Positions 1 through 7,791 of a DNA stretch of 44,688 nucleotides are shown piece after piece. The stretch comes from an uncultured Streptococcus sp. Its GTDB lineage: Bacteria; Bacillota; Bacilli; Lactobacillales; Streptococcaceae. Positions within the stretch are counted from its first letter, which is position 1. Every line of letters starts with the position of its first letter. The stretch spans positions 1 to 44,688 of the forward strand of contig NZ_CAJPNR010000014.1 in assembly GCF_905372115.1 (NCBI RefSeq), given 5' to 3'. The position numbers were made by a program, and so were the translations under genes. The notes under the pieces are model-generated. The model made no database searches. It worked only from the letters and a program-made list of their open reading frames with translations, and was not told where the DNA came from.

Positions 1-368
1 ATATCTCCATGGCAAACTTGCAAGGAACGCTGCAGCTGATTGTCCAGAAGATGTTCGGCCAAGACCGCAGCATCCGCCTTCGTCCATCTTACTTCCCGTT
101 CACAGAGCCGTCTGTTGAAGTGGATGTTTCCTGCTTTAAGTGTGGCGGAGCCGGCTGTAATGTCTGCAAGAAGACCGGCTGGATTGAGATTATGGGAGCT
201 GGTATGGTGCATCCGCGCGTGTTGGAAATGAGCGGCATTGATGCAGAGAAATACTCTGGATTTGCCTTTGGTCTTGGCCAAGAGCGGGTAGCTATGCTCC
301 GCTATGGTATCAACGATATTCGTGGTTTCTATCAAGGAGATATTCGTTTTTCTCAGCAGTTTAAGTAG
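1..368 (+). CDS. pheS: Phenylalanyl-tRNA synthetase alpha subunit, C-terminal part (cut by window start)
   Basis: The reading frame is open from the first base and ends at TAG 366-368, so the gene starts upstream of the window. The visible part is the end of the class II catalytic core of the alpha chain of the (alpha-beta)2 enzyme that charges tRNA-Phe with phenylalanine. The cysteine pairs in SCFKCGGAGCNVC, the FxxGxGxER motif-3 region (AFGLGQERVAMLRYGI) and the final DIRGFYQGD segment are the typical PheS ending. The ATG at 9 is internal, not a start. The beta chain gene pheT lies downstream at 1130, separated by an acetyltransferase gene. The product call is close to certain. Confidence 0.97.
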   Translation, partial: ISMANLQGTLQLIVQKMFGQDRSIRLRPSYFPFTEPSVEVDVSCFKCGGAGCNVCKKTGWIEIMGAGMVHPRVLEMSGIDAEKYSGFAFGLGQERVAMLRYGINDIRGFYQGDIRFSQQFK

Positions 369-413
369 AAACCAGTATTCATAGATACAGCTTTTCTGAG
401 AAAGGAGTGCAGT

Positions 414-923
414 ATGCTAGTCAGAGTCAAGAAAGAAGAAGCGACCCTCCTGCGGGAGTTGGAGGTCGCGACCTATCAAGAAACCTTTGGTCCATTTATC
501 AAGGAATCTGATATGGCTCATTATTTTGACAATGAGCTCTCACTTGCAACTATCGAAAAGGAGCTGGAAGATCCTGAGTCAGAGACTTATTTTGTTATCA
601 AAGATGGTGAAATTGCTGGTTTTCTCAAGTTTAACTGGGGACAGGCTCAAACGGAGCAAGAACTGCCTCAGGCCTTTGAGGTTCAGCGAATCTATGTCTT
701 GAAAGCCTATCATGGTCAAGGCTTGGGCAAGGAAATGTTTGAATTTGCCTTGGAAGAAGCCGAGAAACGAGGATTGGACTGGGTCTGGCTGGGCGTCTGG
801 GAAAAGAATTTTAGAGCTCAAGATTTTTACTTCAAATACGGCTTTGAAAAATTCAGCCAGCACGACTATATCACTGGTGAGACGGTGGACACAGACTGGC
901 TGCTGCGCAAGAAATTGAAATAA
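414..923 (+). CDS. GNAT family N-acetyltransferase (PaiA-like)
   Basis: A 169-residue single-domain GCN5-related acetyltransferase. The acetyl-CoA pyrophosphate loop is visible as YHGQGLGKE at about residues 101-109, preceded by the beta-4 strand VQRIYVL. The C-terminal half has the NFRAQDFYFKYGFEK pattern usual for the family. The N-terminal half (ATYQETFGPFI) resembles PaiA-type spermidine/polyamine acetyltransferases. That substrate is an analogy, not something the sequence proves. The start has a good ribosome site (GAAAGGAG, 7 bases upstream). It sits 45 bases after pheS and before pheT, so it is probably co-transcribed with the synthetase genes. Confidence 0.88.
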   Translation: MLVRVKKEEATLLRELEVATYQETFGPFIKESDMAHYFDNELSLATIEKELEDPESETYFVIKDGEIAGFLKFNWGQAQTEQELPQAFEVQRIYVLKAYHGQGLGKEMFEFALEEAEKRGLDWVWLGVWEKNFRAQDFYFKYGFEKFSQHDYITGETVDTDWLLRKKLK

Positions 924-946
924 AAAAGAAAATTTAAAGAGAGGAA

Positions 947-1006
947 ATGATACGACCTAAAAGTTTAAATTTAGATGATTTGGTCATTCAGATTCCTCAG
1001 CGATAG
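947..1006 (+). CDS. Possible 19-codon small ORF between the acetyltransferase gene and pheT
   Basis: An ATG at 947 directly follows a GAGAGGAA ribosome-site-like run (spacing is very short, about 2-3 bases) and reads MIRPKSLNLDDLVIQIPQR before TAG. I do not recognise it. It could be a real small peptide, the 5' stub of a lost gene, or chance. The rest of the 924-1129 gap holds no other convincing gene and no clear terminator, in keeping with read-through from pheS to pheT. Confidence 0.2.
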   Translation: MIRPKSLNLDDLVIQIPQR

Positions 1007-1129
1007 AATAGAGAAAGGAATTGAACTTGGGCTAAAAACTCGGAAAAAAGATAGATTTGCGAGCATTCATCGAATGCTTGGGTAATCTCCTATTTTTCAG
1101 TTGTTTTTGACGCCCTTGGCATCTTAAAT

Positions 1130-3535
1130 ATGCTAGTAAGTTATAAGTGGTTAAAAGAGTTAGTAGACATTGATGTGGCGAGCGCTGAGCTGGCTGAGAA
1201 AATGTCAACGACAGGAATTGAAGTGGAAGGTGTGACATCACCAGCTGCTGGCCTGTCAAAAATTGTTGTTGGTGAGGTGGTATCGTGTGAGGATGTTCCT
1301 GATACTCACCTGCATGTTTGTCAAGTCAATGTCGGAGAAGAGGAGAACCGTCAGATTGTCTGTGGTGCTCCAAATGTTCGCGCAGCCATCAAGGTCATGG
1401 TAGCTCTGCCAGGTGCTCGCATTGCCGACAATTATAAGATTAAAAAAGGGAAAATCCGGGGCTTGGAGTCACTGGGTATGATCTGCTCTCTGGGTGAGCT
1501 GGGCATTTCTGATTCTGTCGTGCCAAAGGAATTTGCAGATGGCATTCAAATCCTGCCTGAAGAAGCAGTGCCGGGTGAGGAAGTCTTCTCTTATCTTGAC
1601 TTGGACGATGAGATTATCGAGCTTTCCATCACACCAAACCGGGCAGATGCTCTGTCTATGCGCGGGGTGGCTCATGAAGTGGCTGCAATCTATGACAAGT
1701 CAGTACAGTTCAAAGATTTTCCGCTGGTGGAAAATGAAAAGCAGGCAGCTGACAGTCTTTCAGTTGCCCTTGAGACGGAGAAGTCTCCTTACTATGCGGC
1801 TCGTATTCTGGAAAATGTCACCATTGCCCCAAGTCCTCAGTGGCTGCAAAATCTCCTCATGAACGAAGGAATCCGTCCGATTAACAATGTAGTAGACGTG
1901 ACCAACTACATCCTGCTCTACTTTGGTCAGCCCATGCATGCCTTTGATCTGGATACGTTTGAGGGTAACCAGATCGTTGTGCGGGAAGCGCGTGCTGGTG
2001 AAAAACTGGTGACGCTGGATGGCGAAGAGCGCGAGCTGGAAGTTAGCGACCTAGTCATTACTGTGGCAGATAAGCCAGTGGCTTTGGCTGGTGTCATGGG
2101 CGGAGCAGCGACTGAAATCTCTGGCAAGTCCACTCGTGTTGTTCTGGAAGCAGCTGTCTTTGATGGCAAATCAATCCGTAAAACCAGCAGCCGCCTTAAT
2201 CTTCGTTCTGAATCATCTTCCCGCTTTGAAAAAGGTATCAATGTAGCAACTGTCAATGAAGCTTTGGACGCAGCAGCAAGCATGATTGCGGACTTGGCAG
2301 GTGCAACTGTTCAGGCTGGTATCGTATCAGCCGGTCACTTGGATACTCGTGATGTAGAAGTGGTGTCTAGTCTCGCGGATGTCAACCGAGTTTTGGGAAC
2401 AGACTTGCTTTATACAGATATTGTGGATGTCTTCCGCAGACTTGGCTTTGGCTTGTCAGGAAATGCTGAACAGTTCACTGTCAGTGTCCCTCGCCGTCGC
2501 TGGGATATTTCAATCGAAGCGGATCTCTATGAAGAAATTGCCCGCATTTACGGCTATGACAAATTGCCAGCTAGCCTGCCAAAAGATGATGGGACTGCCG
2601 GTGAATTGACTGCAACGCAGAAACTGCGCCGTCAAGTACGGACCTTGGCAGAAGGAGCAGGGCTGACAGAAATCATCACCTATGCTTTGACGACACCAGA
2701 AAAGGCGATTGAGTTCACTCTCAATCCTAGCAACTTGACTGAGCTCATGTGGCCAATGACAGTGGAGCGATCTGTTCTTCGTCAGAACATGGTTTCTGGC
2801 ATTTTGGACTCCCTAGCCTACAATGTAGCTCGTAAAAATAAGAATCTAGCTTTCTATGAGATTGGAAAAGTCTTTGAGCAGACTGGCAATCCTAAGGAAG
2901 AACTGCCAAATGAAATCAATAGCTTTGCCTTAGCTTTGACAGGACTCGTTCAAGAAAAAGACTTCCAGACCAAGCCAGCAGCAGTTGATTTCTTCTATGC
3001 TAAGGGTGTAGTGGAAGCACTCTTTGCTAAGTTGGGCTTGACAGCTGAATACGCGGCTAGCAGCCAGATTAAGAGTTTGCATCCTGGGCGGACTGCTTTA
3101 ATCTCTATCAATGGCCAGCCTGTCGGCTTTGTCGGCCAAGTCCATCCTGCGACAGCCAAGGCTTACGATATTCCTGAAACTTATGTGGCTGAGCTTAACC
3201 TGTCTGCTATCGAAGAGCAGCTCCAGCCAGCACATCCATTTACAGAAATCACTAAATTCCCAGCTGTTAGCCGTGATGTGGCCCTCTTGCTCAAGGCTGA
3301 AATCACTCACCAAGAGGTTCTTGATGCAATCCAAGCAGCTGGTATTAAGCGCTTGACCGATATTAAGCTCTTTGATATCTTCTCTGGTGACAAGCTGGGT
3401 GTCGGCCTCAAATCCATGGCCTACAGCCTGACTTTCCAAAATCCAGAAGCTAGCCTGACCGACGAAGAAGTGGCTAAATACATGGAAAAAATCGAAAAAT
3501 CTCTGACCGAAAAACTCGGCGCAGAGGTACGCTAA
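1130..3535 (+). CDS. pheT: Phenylalanyl-tRNA synthetase beta subunit
   Basis: 801 residues, the usual length for bacterial PheT. Domains in order: N-terminal B1 helix (MLVSYKWLKELVDID), EMAP/OB tRNA-binding domain (about 40-150), B3/B4 editing domain with the SITPNRADALSMRG signature near 165-180, B5 domain (about 400-475), catalytic-like core with RRRWDI and EEIARIYGYD, and the C-terminal ferredoxin-fold anticodon-binding domain (FPAVSRDVALLL near 705). It pairs with PheS to charge tRNA-Phe and edits mischarged tyrosine. The start agrees with the family N-terminus, but there is no clear Shine-Dalgarno sequence just before it. Translation may depend on unusual initiation or on coupling to upstream translation. 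Confidence 0.97.
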   Translation: MLVSYKWLKELVDIDVASAELAEKMSTTGIEVEGVTSPAAGLSKIVVGEVVSCEDVPDTHLHVCQVNVGEEENRQIVCGAPNVRAAIKVMVALPGARIADNYKIKKGKIRGLESLGMICSLGELGISDSVVPKEFADGIQILPEEAVPGEEVFSYLDLDDEIIELSITPNRADALSMRGVAHEVAAIYDKSVQFKDFPLVENEKQAADSLSVALETEKSPYYAARILENVTIAPSPQWLQNLLMNEGIRPINNVVDVTNYILLYFGQPMHAFDLDTFEGNQIVVREARAGEKLVTLDGEERELEVSDLVITVADKPVALAGVMGGAATEISGKSTRVVLEAAVFDGKSIRKTSSRLNLRSESSSRFEKGINVATVNEALDAAASMIADLAGATVQAGIVSAGHLDTRDVEVVSSLADVNRVLGTDLLYTDIVDVFRRLGFGLSGNAEQFTVSVPRRRWDISIEADLYEEIARIYGYDKLPASLPKDDGTAGELTATQKLRRQVRTLAEGAGLTEIITYALTTPEKAIEFTLNPSNLTELMWPMTVERSVLRQNMVSGILDSLAYNVARKNKNLAFYEIGKVFEQTGNPKEELPNEINSFALALTGLVQEKDFQTKPAAVDFFYAKGVVEALFAKLGLTAEYAASSQIKSLHPGRTALISINGQPVGFVGQVHPATAKAYDIPETYVAELNLSAIEEQLQPAHPFTEITKFPAVSRDVALLLKAEITHQEVLDAIQAAGIKRLTDIKLFDIFSGDKLGVGLKSMAYSLTFQNPEASLTDEEVAKYMEKIEKSLTEKLGAEVR

Positions 3536-3567
3536 TGAACTATTCCCCAGTCATGTGATTGGGGATT

Positions 3568-3712
3568 TTGATTCATACTCTTCGAAAACCTATTCAAATC
3601 ATAGTTGATTTGCAGTTTCGCTTTGCTTCCTATTATGGCAAGCTTATTGCTAGGATGCGAGCAAAGATGTAGACGAAACGAGAAGAATTCGAAATTGAAA
3701 ATCAGTAGGAAA
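3568..3712. repeat. Degenerate intergenic repeat-like sequence
   Basis: The 184-base gap after pheT contains ATACTCTTCGAAAACCTATT at its left and a TTCGAAATTGAAAATCAG end at its right. These resemble the outer ends of a small non-coding repeat that is common between streptococcal genes (ends like ACTCTTCGAAAATCTCTTC and GATTTTCATTGAGTA). The interior is diverged and I see no open frame in it. Only one copy is present in the window, so the repeat status rests on recollection of other genomes. Confidence 0.35.
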
Positions 3713-3719
3713 AGTAATT

Positions 3720-4112
3720 ATGGAAAATTCAAACCAAATCTCCCAATGTCAGACTCTTTGGGCTAGAAATAAATATCTGGTTCTCAGTCATTCCAGTAAG
3801 ATATATCAGGAAATCCGTCAGTATCTAAAAAGCGACTCGGTGGAAGCAGCACATGTTCAAGGCTTGATTGACCAGGCGGTAGCCTTGCCTGAAAACCGCG
3901 GTCAGGTCAGCAATGCTTTTCAGCATGTTTGGGGTTATTTTAAGAAAAAAGCCAGTACAACTGAAAAAGAAGATTTTATGCATCTTTTGCTTCGTTACCA
4001 ATCCGGTCAGGCTGAGCAGAAAGACTTGGTAAGAGCTGTAAGGGATCTGCTAGTCAAGTATCCTAATCCTTATCTGCAAAACTCGACTTTATTATTTGGG
4101 GATGAAGAATGA
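3720..4112 (+). CDS. DUF1722 (YbgA-like) family protein
   Basis: 130 residues. The conserved pattern of the DUF1722/YbgA domain is visible: KYLVLSHSSKIYQEI near the start, the central HVWGYFKKKAS...EKEDF motif, then LVRAVRDLLVKYPNPYLQNST at the end. The domain occurs alone or fused to other domains and its biochemical role is not established. The size equals a stand-alone domain. The start has an AGGAAAAG site 6-7 bases upstream. It is a single gene with no obvious operon partner; the following 144-base gap holds only an inverted repeat TTGTTA-N7-TAACAA at 4180-4198. Confidence 0.8.
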   Translation: MENSNQISQCQTLWARNKYLVLSHSSKIYQEIRQYLKSDSVEAAHVQGLIDQAVALPENRGQVSNAFQHVWGYFKKKASTTEKEDFMHLLLRYQSGQAEQKDLVRAVRDLLVKYPNPYLQNSTLLFGDEE

Positions 4113-4271
4113 GGAACTGAAATCCAGGTGAAAGATTGTTACTTTAGTAGCTTTGAGGGGTGTAGATGACAAGAATAATTTGTTAGGCTTATTAACAATA
4201 TTATTTTGACTGTTTTTGATAAAGGCTTCACCTCGAGCAAAACGCGTCTTTAAAGTATGATTGGAGAAAAA

Positions 4272-5084
4272 ATGTTTTTTACTTATCAGGGAAATAAATT
4301 ATATTATAAAGTGATTGGTCAAGGAAAGCCGGTCTTGGCAATTCATGGTTTGGGCTGTTCATCTGAATTGATGGAAGGATGTTTGGAACCTATTTTTGAG
4401 AAACATGCTGACTATAAAAGGATTTATTTAGATTTGCCTGGCATGGGTAAGTCTGATGCCAATCCTGCTTTTGCAAGTGCGGATGCGATTTTAGAGATGC
4501 TCTTGAACTTTATAGAGACTGCAATCGGCGGACACAGCTTTCTCTTAGCTGGAGAGTCTTATGGTGGCTATCTCGCTCGAGGAATTTTGGCTAAGAAAAG
4601 GTCGGAGATTGATGGTTTGCTGCTTATTTGTCCAGTAGTTGTACCTAATCCGCAAGAAAGAATTCTTCCAAAAGACAGCCTGCTAATTAGAGAGGTGGGT
4701 TTTGATATAGCAGGCAAAAGCGAAGATTTCGTTGATTTAGCGATTTTACAGACTAAAGAAACTTATCAACGGTTTGAAAAAGAAATCCTAGCAGGGCTTC
4801 AGATGATGAATGCTCCCTTTGTCAAAAAGCTGCAAGAAAACTATTCTTTTTCGTTTGAAGTGGAACAAGAGATACAGGAAGAGGGCTATGACGAGCCCAG
4901 CCTTTTTATAGCAGGAAAGCAGGATCAAGTCGTGGGCTTCCAGCAGTTAGCGCAACTGTCTCACTATTTTCCAAGGGCAACCTATGCTGTGATGGATCTT
5001 GCTGGCCACAATGCACAGATAGATCAAGAGGCTCTCTTTACGGCCTTGGTTGAAAATTGGCTCAAGCGAATTGAACTTTCCTGA
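4272..5084 (+). CDS. Alpha/beta hydrolase
   Basis: 270 residues with an alpha/beta-hydrolase fold. The oxyanion region IHGLGCSS is near residue 24, the nucleophile elbow GESYGG has Ser96, and the catalytic His sits in DLAGHNAQID near the end. The acid is probably the Asp in GKQDQVVG. It resembles small esterase/lipase or peptidase-like hydrolases; the substrate cannot be read from sequence. The start at 4272 is chosen over an in-frame ATG at 4257 because GGAG lies five bases before it. It is a monocistronic gene that converges on the methyltransferase gene below, with a shared terminator between them. Confidence 0.85.
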   Translation: MFFTYQGNKLYYKVIGQGKPVLAIHGLGCSSELMEGCLEPIFEKHADYKRIYLDLPGMGKSDANPAFASADAILEMLLNFIETAIGGHSFLLAGESYGGYLARGILAKKRSEIDGLLLICPVVVPNPQERILPKDSLLIREVGFDIAGKSEDFVDLAILQTKETYQRFEKEILAGLQMMNAPFVKKLQENYSFSFEVEQEIQEEGYDEPSLFIAGKQDQVVGFQQLAQLSHYFPRATYAVMDLAGHNAQIDQEALFTALVENWLKRIELS

Positions 5085-5127
5085 TACTACAAGATTTAAT
5101 ATGTTGAACAGATGCAGATGAAAATAG

Positions 5128-5153
5128 AAAAAAGCGGTGTGACCGCTTTTTTG
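5128..5153. terminator. Bidirectional rho-independent terminator
   Basis: Stem AAAAAAGCGGT (5128-5138), loop GTG, and ACCGCTTTTTT (5142-5152) form an 11-bp hairpin. There is a T-run on either strand, between two converging genes. Confidence 0.9.
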
Positions 5154-5157
5154 CTTA

Positions 5158-6303
5158 TTATCCCCAGAATTTTTGGGCGATTTCTTGGCCTTGTTTGATT
5201 TTGGCCCATTGTTGTTCAATGGTGAGTTCGTTTCCAGAGTCACAAGAGGCGAAGCCGCATTGGTGGGAGAGCAAGAGTCGTTCTTTTGGTAGAATGGTTG
5301 CTGCTTTCTCGAGTAGGTCTAGGACGCGTTTTTCGTCATCCAAGCCTGTCGTCTTACTGGAGAGCAGTCCTAAAACGACTTCTGCATCCTTGTCTTTCAA
5401 AGCTGCTAGAGCTGATACATCACCAACTACATCGCTGTCCCACTCTAGGAAGTAGCGATCATAATGTTGGTCGCGCAGGAATTTTTCCGCGATAGCTTCG
5501 TAGGTGCCTTCAGCGGCAGAGCGGCTTTCGTAGTTGCCACGGCAGTTGTGGGTCCAGACAGTCAGTCCTAGCTCATGAGCGTGGTCTACGACTTCGTTAT
5601 TAATAGCGACAAACTCGTCTGCTAAGTCAGCTAGACTAGCATTGCCCTCCGCAAAGAAGCTGGCAGGATTGGACTCGTCAAAAAGCTCCCAGAGACAGTC
5701 GTCAAACTGGATAATCTGTCCGCCAGCAGCCTTATAGTCGTCCAAAAATTCCTTGTAGGCTTGAATCAAGCCTTTTTTCAAGTCTTCATTGGTCTCATAA
5801 ACTTGTCTTGGCCCCGCCAAGCGGTCAAAGATAGCTAACTCAGTATAAGCATGGGCAGGTCCCCAGACAGTCAGCTTGGTATCTTCACCAGCAGCCTCTT
5901 CCTTGACTAACTTATAAATCTCGATAAAGTGATGGTTTTTACCAGAGAGTAGTGCTGTGATGCGGATACCAATATCTTTCCGAGTCTCATATTGCCCACC
6001 GTCGTGGTCCTTGAAGGTGTAGCCGTGGTCAGCAATGTAGCGCTCGATTCCCTTAAGTCCCCAGACAAAGTCCAGATGCCACATGGACTTGGAGTATTCT
6101 CCATCCGTCAGGATGTCAATTCCCTTTGCCTTTTGCTCAGAGATAATCTCCTTGATGTCAGCTGTCTCCGTCTCATGGTAGCCTGGGAAGCTGTCGTAGA
6201 AGGGGTATTGAATATCATCGCGGTGCTCAATTTCTGTCTTATACTGGCGGAGATTTTCTGGGCGCAGAAGTGAACCAACCAATTGAAATTTTGATTTTGT
6301 CAT
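5158..6303 (-). CDS. Cobalamin-independent methionine synthase-like methyltransferase (MetE C-terminal domain family, YxjG/YxjH type)
   Basis: 381 residues covering only the catalytic C-terminal half of MetE. The zinc-site pattern is present: the HNC of WTHNCRGN, a Glu in FLEWDSD, and a Cys in HQCGFASC (about residue 349). Family members without the MetE N-terminal half use other methyl donors or substrates, and in Bacillus YxjG/YxjH belong to the methionine regulon. The exact substrate is inferred only. The start at 6303 (MTKSKFQLVGSLLRP) has AAAGTGAG seven bases upstream; an ATG at 6321 would add six residues. No S-box or T-box is visible upstream. A sequence reading AATAGTTTTCGGATATA on the minus strand of 6304-6434 weakly resembles a streptococcal MET-box. 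Confidence 0.85.
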   Translation of the reverse strand: MTKSKFQLVGSLLRPENLRQYKTEIEHRDDIQYPFYDSFPGYHETETADIKEIISEQKAKGIDILTDGEYSKSMWHLDFVWGLKGIERYIADHGYTFKDHDGGQYETRKDIGIRITALLSGKNHHFIEIYKLVKEEAAGEDTKLTVWGPAHAYTELAIFDRLAGPRQVYETNEDLKKGLIQAYKEFLDDYKAAGGQIIQFDDCLWELFDESNPASFFAEGNASLADLADEFVAINNEVVDHAHELGLTVWTHNCRGNYESRSAAEGTYEAIAEKFLRDQHYDRYFLEWDSDVVGDVSALAALKDKDAEVVLGLLSSKTTGLDDEKRVLDLLEKAATILPKERLLLSHQCGFASCDSGNELTIEQQWAKIKQGQEIAQKFWG

Positions 6304-6434
6304 AAGATTTCTCACTTTCATTACCTATTACTATCTATTGTATCGAAAATTTCTCGGCAAATAAAATAGTTAATTCTGCTGGTAGGGTATATCCGAAAAC
6401 TATTGCTAGCGTTTCCTGAAATTGTTCTCTCAAA

Positions 6435-6902
6435 TCAAAGTATCTTCTCCATTACAGTTTCCTGAGCCTGAAGCCCTAATCGCTCATAGAAACGCAGGGC
6501 TCCTACATTATCGTTCCAAACATTGAGAGTCAGATTATAGCAGCCGATTTTCCGAGCATAGCCTTCCGCAAAGCGGTAAAGCTGCTCGCCAACCTTTTGC
6601 CCTCTGGCTTTCTCATCTACACATAAATCCTCAATAAAAAGTGTCTTGATGAGATTGAGTACCGGACTGACAGGCTGCTTGATGGAGCAAAAGAGGTGAC
6701 CAAGGATTTCTCCATCTTCATTTTCAAAGACAAAAATAGGGGTGGACTTTTGACCCAGAAACTTCTCTAGTTCTTCATTGCTAAACTTACTGCCTTTGGC
6801 CTTGAAAATATCCGGCCGAGCTTGATGATGGACAAGCAGGATTTGCTGAAGGAGTTCTTGTAGTGCAGGAATATCGCTGACTTTGGCTTTTCTGATTGGC
6901 AT
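6435..6902 (-). CDS. GNAT family N-acetyltransferase
   Basis: 155 residues in one GNAT domain. N-terminal strand and helix are MPIRKAKVSDIPALQEL, the central LFIEDLCVDEKARGQKVGEQLY holds the acetyl-CoA loop (RGQKVG), and NVWNDNVGALRFYERLGL is the standard C-terminal pattern. The substrate is unknown. The ribosome site AAAGGAGA is well placed. It has its own promoter at 6932-6959 and may read into the MetE-like gene downstream, which lies 131 bases away on the same strand. Confidence 0.87.
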   Translation of the reverse strand: MPIRKAKVSDIPALQELLQQILLVHHQARPDIFKAKGSKFSNEELEKFLGQKSTPIFVFENEDGEILGHLFCSIKQPVSPVLNLIKTLFIEDLCVDEKARGQKVGEQLYRFAEGYARKIGCYNLTLNVWNDNVGALRFYERLGLQAQETVMEKIL

Positions 6903-6931
6903 GATTTTCTCCTTTTATCTTTTATAGAATC

Positions 6932-6959
6932 ATTATACGACAGGGAACTATTTTGTCAA
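6932..6959 (-). promoter_or_regulatory. Sigma-70 promoter for the 6435-6902 acetyltransferase gene
   Basis: On the minus strand, TTGACA (6959-6954), a 16-base spacer, then TATAAT (6937-6932). Both boxes are perfect. The start codon is about 30 bases further on. Confidence 0.8.
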
Positions 6960-7071
6960 GTTAGCTCGGGAAACCTATCAGAACAATTGGCGTCTGAATA
7001 GCAAAGTTCAGTCAGAGTACTTCATTTCCTTTAGATAGATGTATTTTCCTTATAATAAAAACTGCTTTTTC

Positions 7072-7100
7072 TTGACAAATGAAACAGACAAGTGTAGAAT
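7072..7100 (+). promoter_or_regulatory. Sigma-70 promoter of the lipoprotein gene
   Basis: TTGACA at 7072-7077, a 17-base spacer and TAGAAT at 7095-7100. It is overlapped and followed by the two dyad boxes listed next. The remainder of the 6903-7140 gap shows nothing else recognisable. Confidence 0.85.
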
Positions 7101-7122
7101 ATAAGTATAAACTACAAATGTA
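7087..7122. promoter_or_regulatory. Two CopY/BlaI-type operator boxes (kACAnnTGTA)
   Basis: GACAAGTGTA (7087-7096) overlaps the -10 box and TACAAATGTA (7113-7122) lies just after it. Both fit the cop-box consensus kACAnnTGTA, bound by CopY/CopR repressors of lactic acid bacteria and streptococci. The related BlaI/MecI repressors use a TACA/TGTA dyad as well. Position over and just after the -10 implies repression. The repressor gene is not in the window. Confidence 0.6.
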
Positions 7123-7140
7123 GAAAAAGGAGAAAGCGAT

Positions 7141-7611
7141 ATGACTATTACAAAAAAAGCCTTTATCGGAATTCTATCTCTGACAGCAGCAGTTCTATTG
7201 GCTGCCTGCTCAGGCAATACCAACCAAGGAGGGAATACTAGTTCATCACAGAATACGCAAGGCCAGACATCACAATCTGCGCAAAATCAGACTTCGCAGT
7301 CATCAGCTGCATCTTCCTCTAATCAGCCTTCGTCATCATCAAATACAGGGCAGGCTACAAATCTAGATGGGCGCTACCAAGCAACCGACCATGATGGCGA
7401 CCAACATGTCCTAGAAATCAATGGTACGACTGGTACTTGGACTGAGACTGAGGTTGATGGCAGCAAGGAAATCAAGCAGGTACAAGTAGATGCTGCTAAT
7501 CAAAGACTGATTGTTGGTGATGATGTCAAAAGTTACCGCCAAAATGGCAATCAGTTGATTGTGGACGAATTGGATGATGATCCAGACACTCTGACCTTTA
7601 CCAAGCAGTAA
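7141..7611 (+). CDS. Putative lipoprotein with Ser/Gln-rich linker
   Basis: 156 residues. A signal peptide (MTITKKAFIGILSLTAAVLL) ends in the lipobox LAAC, so the mature protein should be lipid-anchored at Cys23 on the outer face. Residues 24-75 are a low-complexity Ser/Gln/Asn/Thr linker. Residues 75-156 form a small domain (LDGRYQATDHDGDQHVLEIN...) with alternating strands that looks like a compact beta-barrel or lipocalin-like fold; I cannot name the family. The ribosome site AAAGGAGA is well placed. The CopY-type boxes in the promoter suggest control by copper or by a BlaI-like sensor. The HDGDQH cluster is the only obvious potential metal ligand; there is no cysteine after the lipobox. 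Confidence 0.75.
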   Translation: MTITKKAFIGILSLTAAVLLAACSGNTNQGGNTSSSQNTQGQTSQSAQNQTSQSSAASSSNQPSSSSNTGQATNLDGRYQATDHDGDQHVLEINGTTGTWTETEVDGSKEIKQVQVDAANQRLIVGDDVKSYRQNGNQLIVDELDDDPDTLTFTKQ

Positions 7612-7664
7612 AGCGCTTTTCATTCTGCTCAGGACAACAGGAAGAGCAGTGAGGAAATCTAACT

Positions 7665-7695
7665 AGGAAACTCTGAGAAAGGAGTTTCCTTTTTT
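7665..7695 (+). terminator. Rho-independent terminator after the lipoprotein gene
   Basis: AGGAAACTC (7665-7673) pairs with GAGTTTCCT (7682-7690), followed by a T-run to 7695. Confidence 0.85.
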
Positions 7696-7727
7696 ATAAG
7701 AATTTTATCGCCAATGATGTCAAAAAT

Positions 7728-7758
7728 TTGACTTGAAGGGTGCTCTAAGTTGTATAAT
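7728..7758 (+). promoter_or_regulatory. MerR-family type promoter with 19-bp spacer
   Basis: TTGACT (7728-7733) and TATAAT (7753-7758) are 19 bases apart instead of 17. The spacer and its edge hold the imperfect dyad ACTTGAAGGG/TGCTCTAAGT (7731-7750). Long spacers with a central dyad are the hallmark of promoters activated by MerR-family regulators. NmlR/AdhR-type members control alcohol and formaldehyde dehydrogenase genes like the one downstream. Confidence 0.65.
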
Positions 7759-7791
7759 AGTTACTATAAAGATATCAAAGGAGAAGAAACG

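Noticed and set aside
4180..4198. Inverted repeat TTGTTA-N7-TAACAA upstream of the alpha/beta hydrolase gene
   Set aside because: Short and AT-rich, with no promoter that it overlaps convincingly, so I would not call it an operator.
7620..7660. CTGCTC/GAGCAG hairpin directly after the lipoprotein gene
   Set aside because: No T-run follows; the true terminator is the next hairpin at 7665-7695.
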